44,515 nucleotides of DNA from Beroe ovata (GCA_946803715.1 CAMPET010000017.1:372545-417059), one strand, 5' to 3'. Numbered from the stretch's first letter, positions 1 through 11,827 are shown. Made by a program: numbers and translations. The notes: generated by a model from the letters alone, not told the origin.

Positions 1-11
1 GGGTGGGGGTG

Positions 12-42
12 TGTGTGTGTGTGTGTGTGTGAGTGTGTTTAT

Positions 43-75
<33 letters not shown>

Positions 76-78
76 CTT
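12..78. repeat. TG microsatellite in the last atg12 intron
   Basis: Nearly pure TG dinucleotide run with a few interruptions, ending about 30 bases before the acceptor of the next exon. Short Cys/Val reading frames over it are repeat artefacts. Confidence 0.95.
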
Positions 79-108
79 GTATGGTTGTATCTCATTTGTT
101 CCGAACAG

Positions 109-234
109 GTCATCCTATACATCGCACAGCAGTTTGCACCCCCACCTGACCAGCATGTCGGCAATCTCTTTGACTGTTTCGGGACTAATGATCGGCTGGT
201 TGTGCAGTATAGCACGCAGCCAGCTTTTGGATAG
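109..234 (+). CDS. atg12: ATG12, ubiquitin-like autophagy conjugation protein, last exon only
   Basis: ATG12 is a ubiquitin-fold protein that is joined through its C-terminal glycine to a lysine of ATG5; with ATG16 the conjugate drives ATG8/LC3 lipidation on the forming autophagosome. Only the last 41 residues are here, after an acceptor (ccgaacag|gtc). They contain FAPPPDQHVGNLFDCFG, which matches the conserved FAPSPDQEVGTLYECFG block of animal ATG12, and the chain ends QPAFG-stop. The terminal glycine needed for activation is therefore kept. The upstream exons lie outside the window. The exon is 126 bases and enters in phase 0. Family assignment is by recalled similarity of a short but very characteristic stretch. 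Confidence 0.9.
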   Translation, partial: VILYIAQQFAPPPDQHVGNLFDCFGTNDRLVVQYSTQPAFG

Positions 235-1319
235 TACTATAATAGCGGGAGGGTGCGTTATATGTTTCAGGGTGTGCCTTTTTTCGAGTGTGATTTGTCG
301 AGTTCTGGGATTTCAGAGGCCCGATGAGGGAGTATGAAGTTTTGATGAGTGTCGGAGATTTTTGGAATTGACCTGACTAATGACTATCTTCATGTTGAAG
401 ATTACAGATTTAGAGGATATTGAAGATTTTCTAGACGTTGATAATTTGGTGTTTTCAGTGATTTTTATCAATCATTTTGTTTGATTAATAGTTTCAGTTA
501 AATATATCTAATATTTCGATTATTGTTTGGTCAATCATGGTAACGACTGTCGACTAACATATTCTTTGATAATGACCGTTTTTGTATCCCAATCTCACAA
601 TTGTGGAATTTAAAACAATGGCTATTGGCCACTTGCACGACTAAACATGTTCACTTTCCCTCCGTCCCCTCTCACAACCTCATAAACCAATTAGCGTGCA
701 GCATTTGACCAACTTGACCAATCACTGCACTCTCTACCTGATCAATTATTTCTGACTGACAAGTGGTGGTAATTTCAGTGTGTTATCTTGCTTCACGAAA
801 CTGATATGGCTTGTAAAGTGCGGCTTATTAATTGGTGGCACTAGAATGGCGGAATTAACATATTCTGACCTCCATGAGTGTTCAAGGTTCCACGATTGAA
901 AAATGGTGGAAGAATGGTAGATTTGTTGGTAAACCAAAACATGGATTCGATTCATAATATGAATTTAATCAATTTGATATGCAACTATTTTTCCCAAAAC
1001 CAAATGAGATTTGGTTGTTATAGTCCGCAGCATCTGTGCGTTCTTTATTTTAAAGTCTGTGATATGAAAAAGAACGCGGCATATACTTCAGACTGCCGTC
1101 ACCTCACGTGTAGAAACAACTTAGCTTTTTCTAGTGAGGTGGNCTGTAGCAATAAAACGCTTCGTTTTATTGCTACAGTAAAATGTTCGTAACAACACTA
1201 CTCGTTCTTATCAGATAATCAAATATATCAAAGATTCGCGAACACCCCGATTTCGGAAGATATCGAGAATGCTGATCAACTTTATCCAATACCACGTGTA
1301 CAATTATCCCGTAGGAAAT
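235..1319. other. Intergenic: atg12 3' flank and hadh 5' flank
   Basis: No coding exon recognised. Holds a perfect inverted repeat at 1144-1178. CACGTG (E-box) motifs occur just inside the hadh first exon (near 1292, 1367 and 1384). No clear TATA box seen. Confidence 0.5.
1144..1178. repeat. Perfect inverted repeat, 16-base arms, 3-base loop
   Basis: Left arm 1144-1159 (ctgtagcaataaaacg) is the exact reverse complement of 1163-1178, around a ctt loop. It directly follows an undetermined base at 1143, so a sequencing or assembly fold-back artefact is possible. Confidence 0.85.
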
Positions 1320-2680
1320 ATGTTAGCGGGTTCCCGTTGTGTTGTCACCACAGCGATAACTTCATGTGCACGTGCTATCAGTCACGTGACAGTCATTGGG
1401 GGAGGACTGATGGGCTCGGGTATCACACAGGTGAGTTTATTCCACAATTCATTACGAGCGTTGTCAGTGGGATTCATTCGTGAGTTCGTCATGATAGCTC
1501 ATCGAAAGTGTGATCATGAGATCCGTGAGGATCGTTGAGCAGCGATGTAGGACAACACCCTACCCTCGCGGGATATATCCCTGACGAGCTCAGAGGGTTG
1601 AGGGAAATTCTATAACGCTAAGTGAGATTCTATACCGAAAAGCTTATGTTTTATGACTTGAGAGGTTTCCCGAAACAGCTCAAAATAAGTCCTCATGATA
1701 CCAATCTTCATCCCTCACAAAATATCCTCCTCTCATATTTTCATCTCCAGGTAGCAGCTCAAACTGGTCACAAGGTCACACTGGTGGACCTAGACCAGAA
1801 CATTCTAACCCAGTCAACAGAGAGGATCAACAAGTCTCTGCAGCGGGTGGCGAAGAAGAAGTTTGGGGAAGATGCGGAAGGAGCGAGGGGCTTCATGGAG
1901 AGTACCATGGGTGCTATTTCCACCGCTACTTCGGCAGGTGAGGGGGGGGGGTGGACTAATTAAGTAATTAGGGTTGGAATTTGGAATTGGCAAAGGAAGG
2001 AAAGAATGGACGATCGAATGCATCTTCGGGAAATGGAGTTGGACGTGGCTCAAACCCCGTTAGAAAGCATCGCGAGATCTCTCTCTCTCACTCAAAGTAC
2101 AACTTGTACTGTCTTTTCCCAGGACCCGTATTGGAGGGTACAGATCTCGTGATTGAAGCTATTGTGGAGAATATGGCTGTTAAACACAAGCTGTTCAAGG
2201 AGTTAGATGCCACTGCACCACAGGTACAGTAACAACTCCTTATTTCTACCCTAAATCAGTGATGCAGCTAGGGTAGAGCTCCCACTCTGCCCCAGTGCGA
2301 CTGCGTGGACCCCTTATTGGTGGAAGTAGACCCTGATATAACGTTGATATTGCCGATAGATATAGATCTGTGTTGTATGCGGCATTTGAATTTTGAGAAG
2401 CTTGAAGCCATCCTCATTACCTTATTGACAAATTCGTGAGTCATAGAGAGTTGCTATACTTCGGTTATTTAAAGCTGTTGACTGGAAAATCTTTCCCTCA
2501 CTCCTCAGCCAATCCTATGTTTGTCATATTTGAGCATTTGTCATCTTTGTCATCTTTGAGCATTTGGAAGACGAAAGTGTGCATCTAACTGAAACCCTGT
2601 TTTACCAACACACTTATACACGCGCAAATTCGTACAAGTGTAAAAAGGTGTTTGTATATTATATGAATTTATGTCAGTGT

Positions 2681-2717
<37 letters not shown>

Positions 2718-5026
2718 GTTTGTAAGTGTGTTTGTATGAGTGTTTGTATGTGTGTTTGTATGTGTGAGTGTGCGTATGGACTATGGTTGTGTATGGTTTT
2801 ATGCCATGTATCATAGTACATGGCATACAGTACATCAAGACACCGCGTTCTTATTATAGCTATTTCTTATCAGTAACTAGAGGACATGATGACAAATTAG
2901 TGGAGGTGTGACTAACATGTTTGTTTGTTTGTTTGTTAGTTTGTACTGGTGTTTGATTGTTTGTACTGGTGTTTGTATGTTTGCACGGGTGTTTGTGTGT
3001 CTGTACGGGCGTTTGTGTGTCTGTACGGGTGCTTATGTGTTTTTACGGGTGTTTGTGTGTGGTTTTTGTGTATGGTCATTAGTTAGTTCCATGGTTCGTT
3101 TGTTTGCATGGTTGTTTCAGTGTCAGTTATACACACAACTGATGAAAAGTTTTCCGACTCATTAGTCGCCTATTTGAGCATGAAACCAACACGTCATTGC
3201 GAGACAATATGCACTTACCATCTAACGTCAATCATTTGAAAATCAGCGCATGCTACCTACTATGTTAGGTAAGTGTCTCTAGACCTTTCCACATCCATTT
3301 GGCACAATCCTCGTCATATGATTTTCATATCTCCATTTATGCAGCAAATTGGAGGCTTACAACATGGCCTATTATGTAATATCATACCCACCCATACATA
3401 ATACAGCCAGTGTATTCTACACAGTGATGACACAACACTGTACTCAATACGGCTTCGCTTGTAACTTATACAGTATCACGTATATACGATGGAACGTGTC
3501 CGATGAGTGATCCCATGGTGTCAGCAATCCGGGATCCCCAATAATTTTTCAATTCTCACGAATTGAAGATCAGATTCTTGATGCGATGGATCAAATTCGT
3601 GCTTGGATCGATCAAATGCTTCTTCATGAATTTGTTGATCATCAACGATGAATGATCATCATTGACTTTTTCAAAAGAGTTGACCAGTCACCAGTGGTAA
3701 TATATCATGACCTCATGATGGTCACAACTTACACGGGAGGAACCCTAATAGGTGTCAACTCTAACTCCAATGATACACTTATTTTCCTGCTATTTCTCAA
3801 TGACGACACTGATCATACTATGAAATAACCGGTGTTTTTGCACGAGCAAGAGTTGCTCGAGTCAGTGAATACCTAGTTCATTTTATCCGCCTCGCTTCGC
3901 TCGGTAGATAGGATAAGTCATTACATCATTCTCTCACTCAAGCCAGTAATTAACTTGATCAGTATGAATAAACCGTCATAATTTTCAGTATAAGATAAGC
4001 CTCATTTTCAGAATGTGATCTTCACAAGCAACACTTCATCTCTGTCAATCGCTGAGATAGCTGAGGTGACGTCGAGAAAGGATCGGTTTGGAGGACTTCA
4101 CTTCTTCAATCCTGTTCCTGTGATGAAACTCCTAGAGGTTTGGGAGTGTTTGTTATATAAGAGTGTGTCTACGAATAGTGGGCTCAAGACTGTGCCTTGT
4201 GTCCCTAAATAGTGGAGAGACTTTTGCGTGCCTAGTGTCTACTATACGTCTTCTATCTACTTCTTCAATTGATTTTGACATAACTTATTCGATGCAAAAT
4301 CTTCGACATGAGTGACCCGTGCTGAGTTTTTAGAAACATTTCCTTGTGTTTGACAGGTAATCAAAACCCCGGAAACCTCCCCCGAAACACTGGCTACCCT
4401 GATGTCATTTGGTAAGGATATGGGCAAGGTGGCTATCGAGTGTTCTGATACGCCTGGGTTTGTGGTAAACAGACTGCTGGTTCCCAACCTTGCAGAGGCT
4501 ATGAGGATGTTGGAAAGAGGTTTGTGCTTTTGACACCACTTTCTGATTTCGGAATAAATACAAAGTGGTGTCAACGAATTTCCAGGAGACCGTTATTAAC
4601 GGTCCGTTAATGACACCAGTTGACACAATATTGAGGCCGGACACCGATTCCAGGGGTTGCAACAGCCAAAGACATTGACACCGCAATGAAGTTAGGAGCT
4701 GGACACCCCATGGGACCATTCCAACTCGCTGACTATGTTGGTCTCGATACAGCTCTGTTCATCTTGCAAGGGTAAGGAACATTTTGTATCGTTTCACTGC
4801 CTTCTGCACTATGTTCATTTCAAACCATTATTTGATTTGGTCTCTGGTATTTGGTGAGATCATTGAGATGGTCGAAAGATTGGTCTTTTCACTTCACATA
4901 ATTCTGTTTAGGTGGCATGAAAAATACCCCGAAGTCGAAATATTCCAAGTGCCTGAAACTCTCAAGAGATTAGTTGCAGAGGGTAAGTTAGGTAACAAAA
5001 GCGGAGAAGGTTTTTACAAATATTAA
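1320..5026 (+). CDS. hadh: Hydroxyacyl-CoA dehydrogenase, mitochondrial (short-chain L-3-hydroxyacyl-CoA dehydrogenase)
   Basis: Catalyses the NAD-dependent oxidation of L-3-hydroxyacyl-CoA to 3-ketoacyl-CoA, the third step of mitochondrial beta-oxidation. Exons: 1320-1430, 1751-1937, 2123-2223, 4012-4137, 4357-4519, 4654-4771, 4912-5026; total 921 bases, 306 residues (human about 314), all phases agree. Residues 1-21 are basic, hydroxylated and Ala-rich, like a mitochondrial targeting peptide. The Rossmann NAD loop [10 protein letters not shown] follows, then [17 protein letters not shown] and [15 protein letters not shown] carry the catalytic-region motifs, including the conserved His of HFFNP. 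The C-terminal domain has [24 protein letters not shown] and the ending GEGFYKY. An in-frame ATG at 1269 would add 17 residues; 1320 gives the better targeting peptide. Two introns have unusual GTTTG donors (after 4137 and 4519). Confidence 0.95.
2680..2790. repeat. TG-rich microsatellite in hadh intron 3
   Basis: Interrupted TG/TTTG dinucleotide and tetranucleotide run in the 1.8 kb intron between 2223 and 4012. No exon recognised in this intron. Confidence 0.9.
2917..3065. repeat. GTTTGT-type minisatellite
   Basis: Degenerate direct repeat of about 24 bases built on gtttgtgtgtctgtacgggt. It makes a spurious Cys/Val/Phe reading frame on the plus strand. Confidence 0.85.
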
Positions 5027-5864
5027 TGTTTTGACATTCAAAATATTTCGCTGATATGTTTTGACGTCAGATAGGTGGATTTCAGGTGTTTTGCTTTCAG
5101 TGGTAAAACTTGAGCTTTTTCGTGCCCTCCCTTTCCCATTTAGGCTAACATAATCCCCAGATTTTGATTCAGTTGTGTCAGTTTGTATTGGAGTAATTTA
5201 TTGTGTATGTTACATGTGTATATTTCTATTTTGCTGCGTGTTACTCATCACTACTTTGTACTACGCATTAATTCGCATTTTAATTTGGCCCTGTCACAAA
5301 ATTTGATAACCATGTTTGGAGCGCGCGACACAATTTTGTTGAAGCATCCACTTTCGATTCACGCGCGCCGCATAAGTGCGCGCAGCGCAAGCGTAAAAAT
5401 TATTTTTGTTGAATTTAATTTGATTTATTATCTAAGCCAATTAGGTAATTTTCATATTATACAAAGCTTTTGACAGGTGAGAAATCAATTGTACACATTT
5501 TGACCTATCTGTACATTGGAGATGTACTGCTTAATATCAATTCTGTCCATCGCACGTAAAATAATCTATGAAATCTGGATGAAGGATAAGGATAGAGTTA
5601 CAAACATGATTGTTATTAATAGGTTGCTCTCCTCCTTTGGAAGCCTAATTTAGTTAACCCTAATTGATTCTAGTGACACAATATGACTGAATTTTGTCAA
5701 TTTCACTGGACGACTTGGTTGGTAGCCACTCTAGGAGAGAAAATGCCAGAGAATATAGATGGTTCGAACCATCACCAGTATCTAGGAAGACATTTTGTTT
5801 TGTTTTTACTTTAACTTGTCATTATCACAAATTTTGGTCCTCCTCATGTCGAATTATCCCCAGC
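5027..5864. other. Intergenic between hadh and the YL1-domain gene
   Basis: AT-rich, no coding exon recognised. Contains a GC-rich patch near 5320-5390 with several gcgcgc words and a 16-base perfect palindrome at 5758-5773 around TTCGAA. Ends in the acceptor-like ttatccccag immediately before the next start codon. Confidence 0.5.
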
Positions 5865-6746
5865 ATGGCTGCGTCTAGGTCAAAGAGGGCTAACGCGGGG
5901 TGCCGCATGAAGGAAGTAATGGAGAAAGCGGACAACGACCCTTTCTACGATAATCTGTACGGGGGTTTCTATGATGAAGAAAACGACACGGTGAGCATAT
6001 TTGTTCGTGTGAAATTAGCAAATTCTTAGGACTGGGGCAACGCCCAACTCCCAAGTGCCCCTAATTTTGTGTTTCGTAATAGAGATTGTCAGTTTTTCAT
6101 ACCGTTCTCTCACTCTCAGGATTTCAAATGTTCTGCGAAGATAAATGACGTATCTGGTGCAGCAGATGGTGAGTATCTAACTGGTGCATATTTTATAGCT
6201 GGCACATTATTTCATCATTTTTGAAATTTGGATGCTTAATGTCTTGCTTGTACTTAAAAGTCCATCTTTCTCTAAGGACATGCATTATGATACGAGCTGT
6301 GGTATTAGTTTACTACCTTCGCTCTCAGGATTCTTTCCGAATGACGAGAGATTGTGAATCGCACTTTTTGTCACACAGTTACTATCGCAGGACTATCATC
6401 TGACAGTAGCAGCGGTGACGAAGAAGATGAGGAGTCAGGAAGTGAGGACGGGGCATCATCCTCACGCGTTACTGATAACGCAGATGCGTCCTCACGCGTT
6501 ACTGACAACGCAGAGGGTAGTGATGGTGTAACGAAAGATCATGTCGATTCGTGTGGACTTGATGAGAATTCTGAAGCAAACAACGATGAAAAATTCCCCG
6601 ATCCGAAAGCAGAATCACCTACGAAATCAGAAAATCCCCTGCCAATAGACAATTCCCAGTCAGATGATTCGGAGCGGAAACGCAGTACAGACCAGAATAA
6701 GTCACACAACTGTTCCTCCCCTAAAAGATTAAAAACAGAATCATGA
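5865..6746 (+). CDS. Small acidic nuclear protein with a YL1/VPS72 N-terminal domain
   Basis: Exons 5865-5990, 6120-6168, 6391-6746; 531 bases, 176 residues. The N-terminus reads RSKRANAGCRM..., then DPFYDNLYGGFYDEENDTDF. This matches the YL1 N-terminal pattern R..AGNR...(E/D)-rich...FY..YGGF.EE..D. In VPS72/YL1 this region binds the H2A.Z-H2B dimer, as a subunit of SRCAP/SWR1 and TIP60 complexes. Residues 60-160 are Ser/Asp/Glu-rich with three degenerate 10-residue repeats (SSRVTDNADA, SSRVTDNAEG, SDGVTKDH) encoded by a 30-base tandem repeat. The chain ends SPKRLKTES, a likely nuclear localisation signal. VPS72 is about 360 residues with a C-terminal YL1_C domain, which is absent here. So this is a truncated paralogue, an independent H2A.Z-binding protein, or one isoform. 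The function is inferred from the domain only. Confidence 0.75.
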
Positions 6747-7168
6747 AACACACATTTCTCTGACCTGATAACTATGACTATCGAAAATGACAAGGGTTTT
6801 AACTGCCCTTTGCGCAAAGATCTATAGAGGAAATCTTGATCCACAGTATTTGTCAGCCAGGGGCACTTTTCTCAACATTCATGGTGTATGACGTATATTT
6901 TATTCAATTACAGCTGTTTAATCATAAAACATATTCAAAGTCTCGATCTTATTTCCCACTCAAAACAATTTGATCCAGTTCCTGCACTCCTGCAGTCTCT
7001 CGAGAGTTTATAATGGATCAGGACATCGTTTTAGATCCATATTCTCGCTGTATTTAGCGTAGGAGAACGCCTGTCCACCCTTCCTTACCAGTACGTGCTT
7101 CTGAAGCATATATAAGACTCGTTATGTATGAAATGAATTCAATTCCTACACCTTTTCAATGATTAATA
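6747..7168. other. Shared 3' flank of two convergent genes
   Basis: No coding exon recognised; holds the 3' UTRs of the YL1-domain gene (+) and the hemopexin-repeat gene (-). Their stop codons are 422 bases apart, so the transcripts may overlap at their 3' ends. Confidence 0.6.
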
Positions 7169-9884
7169 CTAGTAGTAATTTTTGATATCTATATTGCACC
7201 TTCCTGGAATGATCAGAATGAACCCACGAGTCTCAAAATAGTTGTTATGATCTTGTTCGCATACCTCTGGATCATCAAGTTGTCCGGTGGTGTAGTAACC
7301 CCTCACAAACTCCTCCAATTTTCCGTTAACACCTTTCACCGTTTTCTCATCCGCTGAAATATTATCGATTATTTTGTGACTAACCAGTTAAAGCTAAAAT
7401 TCAAACATCCCCATATAGCAGCATGTTTATAGCGGTGTCGAGCGTGCAACAACATTGAATTGGAATTAGGATTGCAGTGGAGCGGCGGCCAGACCCCACT
7501 CTCAATTATAACCGAGACATGAGAGCAGTTATCATGAATTGTAACACGGATTCGGAAACGGCCGCATCTCTAATAACGATGTGAGATTAATGGAGATGAG
7601 ATCAAGAGCGAAGCTCCACTTCCCCACCTTCCCCGGTCCATGAGAGCAGAGCTTCAGACAGGACTGTTCCTCCGTCCTCGTGTTGCGTCCACAGGTAATA
7701 TTCCCCCTCGTACACAAACACAACGTGGTCTCGGTAACTGTTTTGAGGGGGGATGAATCAGGGAATTCCGCGGCATTTAAAAACCATGATTAGTGCAATT
7801 GTAGTTTGGTGTGATGATAATACAGATCGGTACGTACAAATACAATAGTTGATCATGACGTGGCTTCACCTTGACAAAGCCTTTATGTCCTTATCATCCG
7901 GGAGCCCTCTGAACTCAGAATCTCCCAAATCCACACCCGCCCCAACCATTCGGCCCTCAATCCAATCCCACTCGAAAACTTGTCGTGTTTTGGTGAAGAA
8001 AAACGTTCTTCTCCTTAGGAAATCAGTGAAAGCTGCGTCAACGGGAGTCTGCAGACCTGGCCACTGTTTGGATACAGGCTTGGGGGAGCCGATGACGAGT
8101 CTAGGTGAGTTGTTTTTGTCGGGTTTCACCTTCAGTTTCACCGATATTTCACCTGTAAATGAGTGCTTGCGTGAAAGTAAATGTAATTAAGTTATTTATG
8201 CTATTTAGTTTCACATATCGCACAGGGGAACAGAATATTTCTAAAAACCTCTTAATTTCGAATCGCTTAGATCGTCTGTGGCCAATAAAAGTTTGATGAA
8301 GCTTCTGCTTAAGTGATTGAGATGACAGGATGATTGATTAATTGAGTGGGATTCGGAATTAGTGTATCTTAACGAATATCACATCACAACAACTATATTA
8401 ATTACGGTTACCTGTGATAATGTAGGCTGATCTCTTATTCGGGTTGGTGAACACAGCGTCAATCGGCGCGATACAATCTCTGTATTCCTGCGAGAGGTCA
8501 CTTCCTACCTCACTTTCTCCGCCACTTTCTCTGCCACTTTTCTTTTCCAAATCATCTCCATTTCGCGAGTGGTCATCAACTGGAACACCACTGGTTTTTA
8601 GACCACCTCCATTTCCCCTCTCAAAATCAATCTCATCATTTTCATCGCCAGCATTTCTTCCATCATTAATCGTATTCCCATAATCATCGTCTTGAAACGA
8701 GCTCTTGTCTGCGTCACGGGCAATCTCTAAATTCTCACTCTCTTCACAGAACACAACGGTCCCATTTCTGTCCCTGAACTCCGCTCTACAACCTCCACCG
8801 TGACACATGTCCACCACTGCACACGTGGAGTTCGGGTGAAGTGGACAGTGCGCCGAGACGCAGGGGTCAGATGGACATGAGTGGACATAATCTGGACATA
8901 ACTCCATGTTTGCAGCTGCTTCTTTGAATGACTCATCTTCTACAAAACCTACAATGTAAAATCTGGATAATAACGAAGAATTGTGAGTAGTTAATAACTG
9001 CATGATGTTTGTTTTTTTCACTTATCTTCCTTCTATAATCGAAAATAAGTCCATACTTTGGGTGGAGCACACTCAAATTTCCAACATTTTGCGAAAATAC
9101 AATCGTTGAAGAAATGATTTTTTCTGAGGAACTATCTCTTACCTCGTGGTCCCTCTCTGTAAGCCTCTGACGCCGTGTCCTTTTTCCAGAACTTGATCCC
9201 CGATTTCATCCCCCTATAACCACCTGCACAGCCCTTCCTTTCGGCACTCGAGTAACTATACCTCAGGACTTCAACACCATTACATTGTATAACAATAGCC
9301 TCATCCCGTATTTTTATGTCAAATACATCGTGATATCCTGTGACGAGGCCGGAAGGAAAATTCGGTATCGGTAGTCGGGCGAAGGTATTGGTACACCCGA
9401 CAATTGTGAATTTCGGTTCCAAATCTAGAAAGATCCGTATCGATCCGATCCATTTCCGTGTTTTGACATCAGGCCCGATAATACCGACACTGATTTGCTT
9501 GTTCTGGCCGAGTGCCGAACTTGTCTGGACTTGGAGCGATCCGGTGTTCATGTTCACGGAGAAAATTGGACCTTGTCGAGATACCGTGGTCCAGCCTGAG
9601 TTAGAGTGATCAGGGGGGGGGTTCGGGCCATTGCCCATTTGATCTGTGGTCTTAGCATTTTGGAAAATCAAAGTTCTTTCTAGAAATTGTATGTACAATC
9701 ATCTTTAAAGTTAAGAGATGAAAAACTTCCAATAACAAAGTATGGACCCGCGGTCGAAACATCGGATGAACTACAGCAGCTGTCATAGTTCAGCTGCTGA
9801 TTCGTTACCTTGCTCCAGTGCAATCTTCTCCGATTTAACCAGTGGGAATAGAATGAGGAGTGACCAAAACATTCTCAAATCCAT
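7169..9884 (-). CDS. Secreted protein: unknown N-terminal domain, Cys-rich segment, acidic linker, hemopexin-like repeats
   Basis: Exons on the minus strand: 9884-9809, 9679-9143, 8948-8412, 8152-7870, 7737-7628, 7353-7169; 1728 bases, 575 residues, all phases agree. Residues 1-18 form a signal peptide (MDLRMFWSLLILFPLVKS). Residues 50-200 are an unrecognised beta-rich globular region with GWTTVSRQGPIFSVN and VIQCNGVEVLRYSYS. A six- or eight-Cys segment follows (CPDYVHSCPSDPC...CHGGGC), then a Gly/Asp/Glu/Ser-rich linker. From Cys363 the hemopexin hallmark DAxF appears twice (PIDAVF, PVDAAF), each followed by a hydrophobic strand (TFFFTKTRQVFEWDW), then VFVYEGEYYLW. Cys546 could pair with Cys363, as the first and last cysteines of hemopexin domains do. 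No protease domain is present. A matrix or adhesion role is inferred. The exon 2 acceptor could also be seven codons downstream. Confidence 0.75.
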
Positions 9885-10260
9885 GACGGCTATGTATAGT
9901 GTACACTTCAGCTGTTTTTCTTGAAATGATAAAGTAATAACACAATCATAAAGAGTGAAAGTCTAAGAAAGTAAGAAGATCTCGACCAGTCCTAGGACAA
10001 GCTTGAGGAGTTAGGGTAACTGAAATCTAAATTCCATCAATCTAAGGCATGGTACTATATGTGCGACATGAATCGTAACTACTAAATGTGCGGTCGTCCT
10101 GAAAACTGACCAAGGTTACATGTCAAACTTAATATATATATCCCCATTCTTCGTACGCATATGAAAAACGTATATTATAGTACCGAGTTGTTAGGATTCC
10201 TACATATTTTCCATTTTTGCTGCAGATTCAAGTGAGTACTGGAGTTACAACACTCGCTAT

Positions 10261-10325
10261 GTGGGTGTGTGTGTGTATGTGTGCGTGTGTGTGTGGGTGT
10301 GTGTGTGTGTATGTGTGTGTGTGTG
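10261..10325. repeat. TG microsatellite
   Basis: Interrupted TG run with gggtg and atg units. Confidence 0.95.
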
Positions 10326-11028
10326 CTGGGATGAATCCATATATCCCCCGCCAAAATGGAATGTAATTTTTGGTCCGCGGTAACGCGAGTTCAAATAGTG
10401 CCGTCTTTTCAACACTGACGATGGGCGGACTATAATATAATAGTGGTAGGCCGTATTGTAGGTTCAATCGTGATTTATGATCACGCTTGAAAAGTGCTAT
10501 TAAAAAAATGGGCTTGATAGATGATTTAAGCTCAAATGATATGCTTTCACGAGATGGGAAAAATAGTGACAAGTTTTGCCCGAAAATCAGTATATCACTG
10601 TTGTCAAGGATGCCTGTTTCAGTTCTGCAGAATCCTCAGATCAGCTAGCACAGATTCATCTCTTCCCAATTCCAGCATTTTAAACTATAGCGTCATCGAG
10701 ACTTTAAAAATGCCCCCTGGGACAGGCCTTTAGTTACGATGGAACTTGTCAATGACGTGACCTACCATGTGAATTACCGCAGTGATAATGAAACTCCCCG
10801 TTTTTATCACTAAAACCTGTAACTTGAGTGGAAAAACGAGCTCAGTACATTGGTCCAGGAAGCCGAATCTATTTCATATCTCAAACAGATCATTCAGTAC
10901 CAGATATCCCTGACTCGATACACTTCGATTCTACCAGTCAGTGGAATCTGCTCAAGCTCCTATCATACGGGGTGGGATGGCAATTGATAATCTTGATAGC
11001 AATACTGTTTGAATATGATAGGACCACA

Positions 11029-11232
11029 CACACACACACACACACANNNNNNNNNNNNNNNNNNNNNNNNNNNNNNNNNNNNNNNNNNNNNNNNNNNNNN
11101 NNNNNNNNNNNNNNNNNNNNNNNNNNNNNNNNNNNNNNNNNNNNNNNNNNNNNNNNNNNNNNNNNNNNNNNNNNNNNNNNNNNNNNNNNNNNNNNNNNNN
11201 NNNNNCACACACACACACACACACACACACAT
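11029..11232. repeat. CA microsatellite spanning an assembly gap
   Basis: CA repeats flank a run of undetermined bases at 11047-11205. The gap is presumably an expanded CA array that could not be assembled. Confidence 0.95.
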
Positions 11233-11674
11233 GTCACGTGTGTGGATATATGAAAACGTCATTCACACGGCGCGTGTTCTAGAACCCTCCCATGTCTAGT
11301 GCAGGGTATGTGAACCATGAGTATTCTCATGTGTATCATGTTCTAGTTGTGATCTAAGTCTTGTTCTGTGATTCCTTCGTAATAATCGGTACTTTGACCT
11401 CGTTGATAAATGTCTATTCCGAAAAAAGGCGAAATTTATTTGTTTTCGATGTTCCTGTAGCGAGACTCACTAGATAAAGTATAAACTCACTAGGTATTGC
11501 TATCAATTCATGCAGTGATTGTTGTAATTCGATCGCGCTGCAACAGTCCGAGCTTACCTAAATGAACTGTCTTCCGATGTGGTATAGTGTGTTTTTGACG
11601 TGTCAGGACTCAGGTGCGTGACTTACTTTTGCAGACTTCCCTTCCCCATTCGTTTTTGCTTGGAAGTTCTTTTA

Positions 11675-11752
11675 GTTCCAACCTTCTGTAGGGGTAAATT
11701 GTACCCGTTGGCGTTCCAACCTTCTGTAGGGGTAAATTGTACCCGTTGGCGT
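11675..11752. repeat. 38-base tandem duplication
   Basis: Two identical head-to-tail copies containing ccaaccttctgtaggggtaa, about 75 bases upstream of the receptor start codon. Confidence 0.9.
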
Positions 11753-11827
11753 TATTCATTTCTGCTTTGGATCACAGATCTGAAGCCCCAAAGCTTGACA
11801 CCCTTCTCACGATTGTAACATCTTCAG

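Larger units (their letters stand above)
9885..11827. other. Intergenic, repeat-rich
   Basis: No coding exon recognised between the divergent starts of the hemopexin-repeat gene and the membrane-receptor gene. Holds two CA/TG microsatellites, an N gap and a 38-base tandem duplication, listed separately. Confidence 0.5.

Noticed and set aside
11-337. Cys/Val-rich reading frame MCVCVCV...
   Set aside because: Translation of a TG microsatellite; the real coding part is the ATG12 exon in another frame at 109-234.
2908-3165. 85-codon plus-strand frame rich in Phe, Val and Cys
   Set aside because: Lies entirely in a TG/GTTTGT minisatellite inside a hadh intron.
5700-5780. tRNA-like words (ttggttggtagcc, then ggttcgaacc)
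   Set aside because: Looks like D- and T-loop words, but no anticodon stem or acceptor stem pairs at the right spacing; ggttcgaacc is part of a 16-base palindrome.
10228-10572. 114-codon minus-strand frame with His/Thr repeats
   Set aside because: Repeat-derived C-terminal half and no splice or homology support.
10828-11299. Several frames crossing the N gap
   Set aside because: Formed by undetermined bases and CA repeats.
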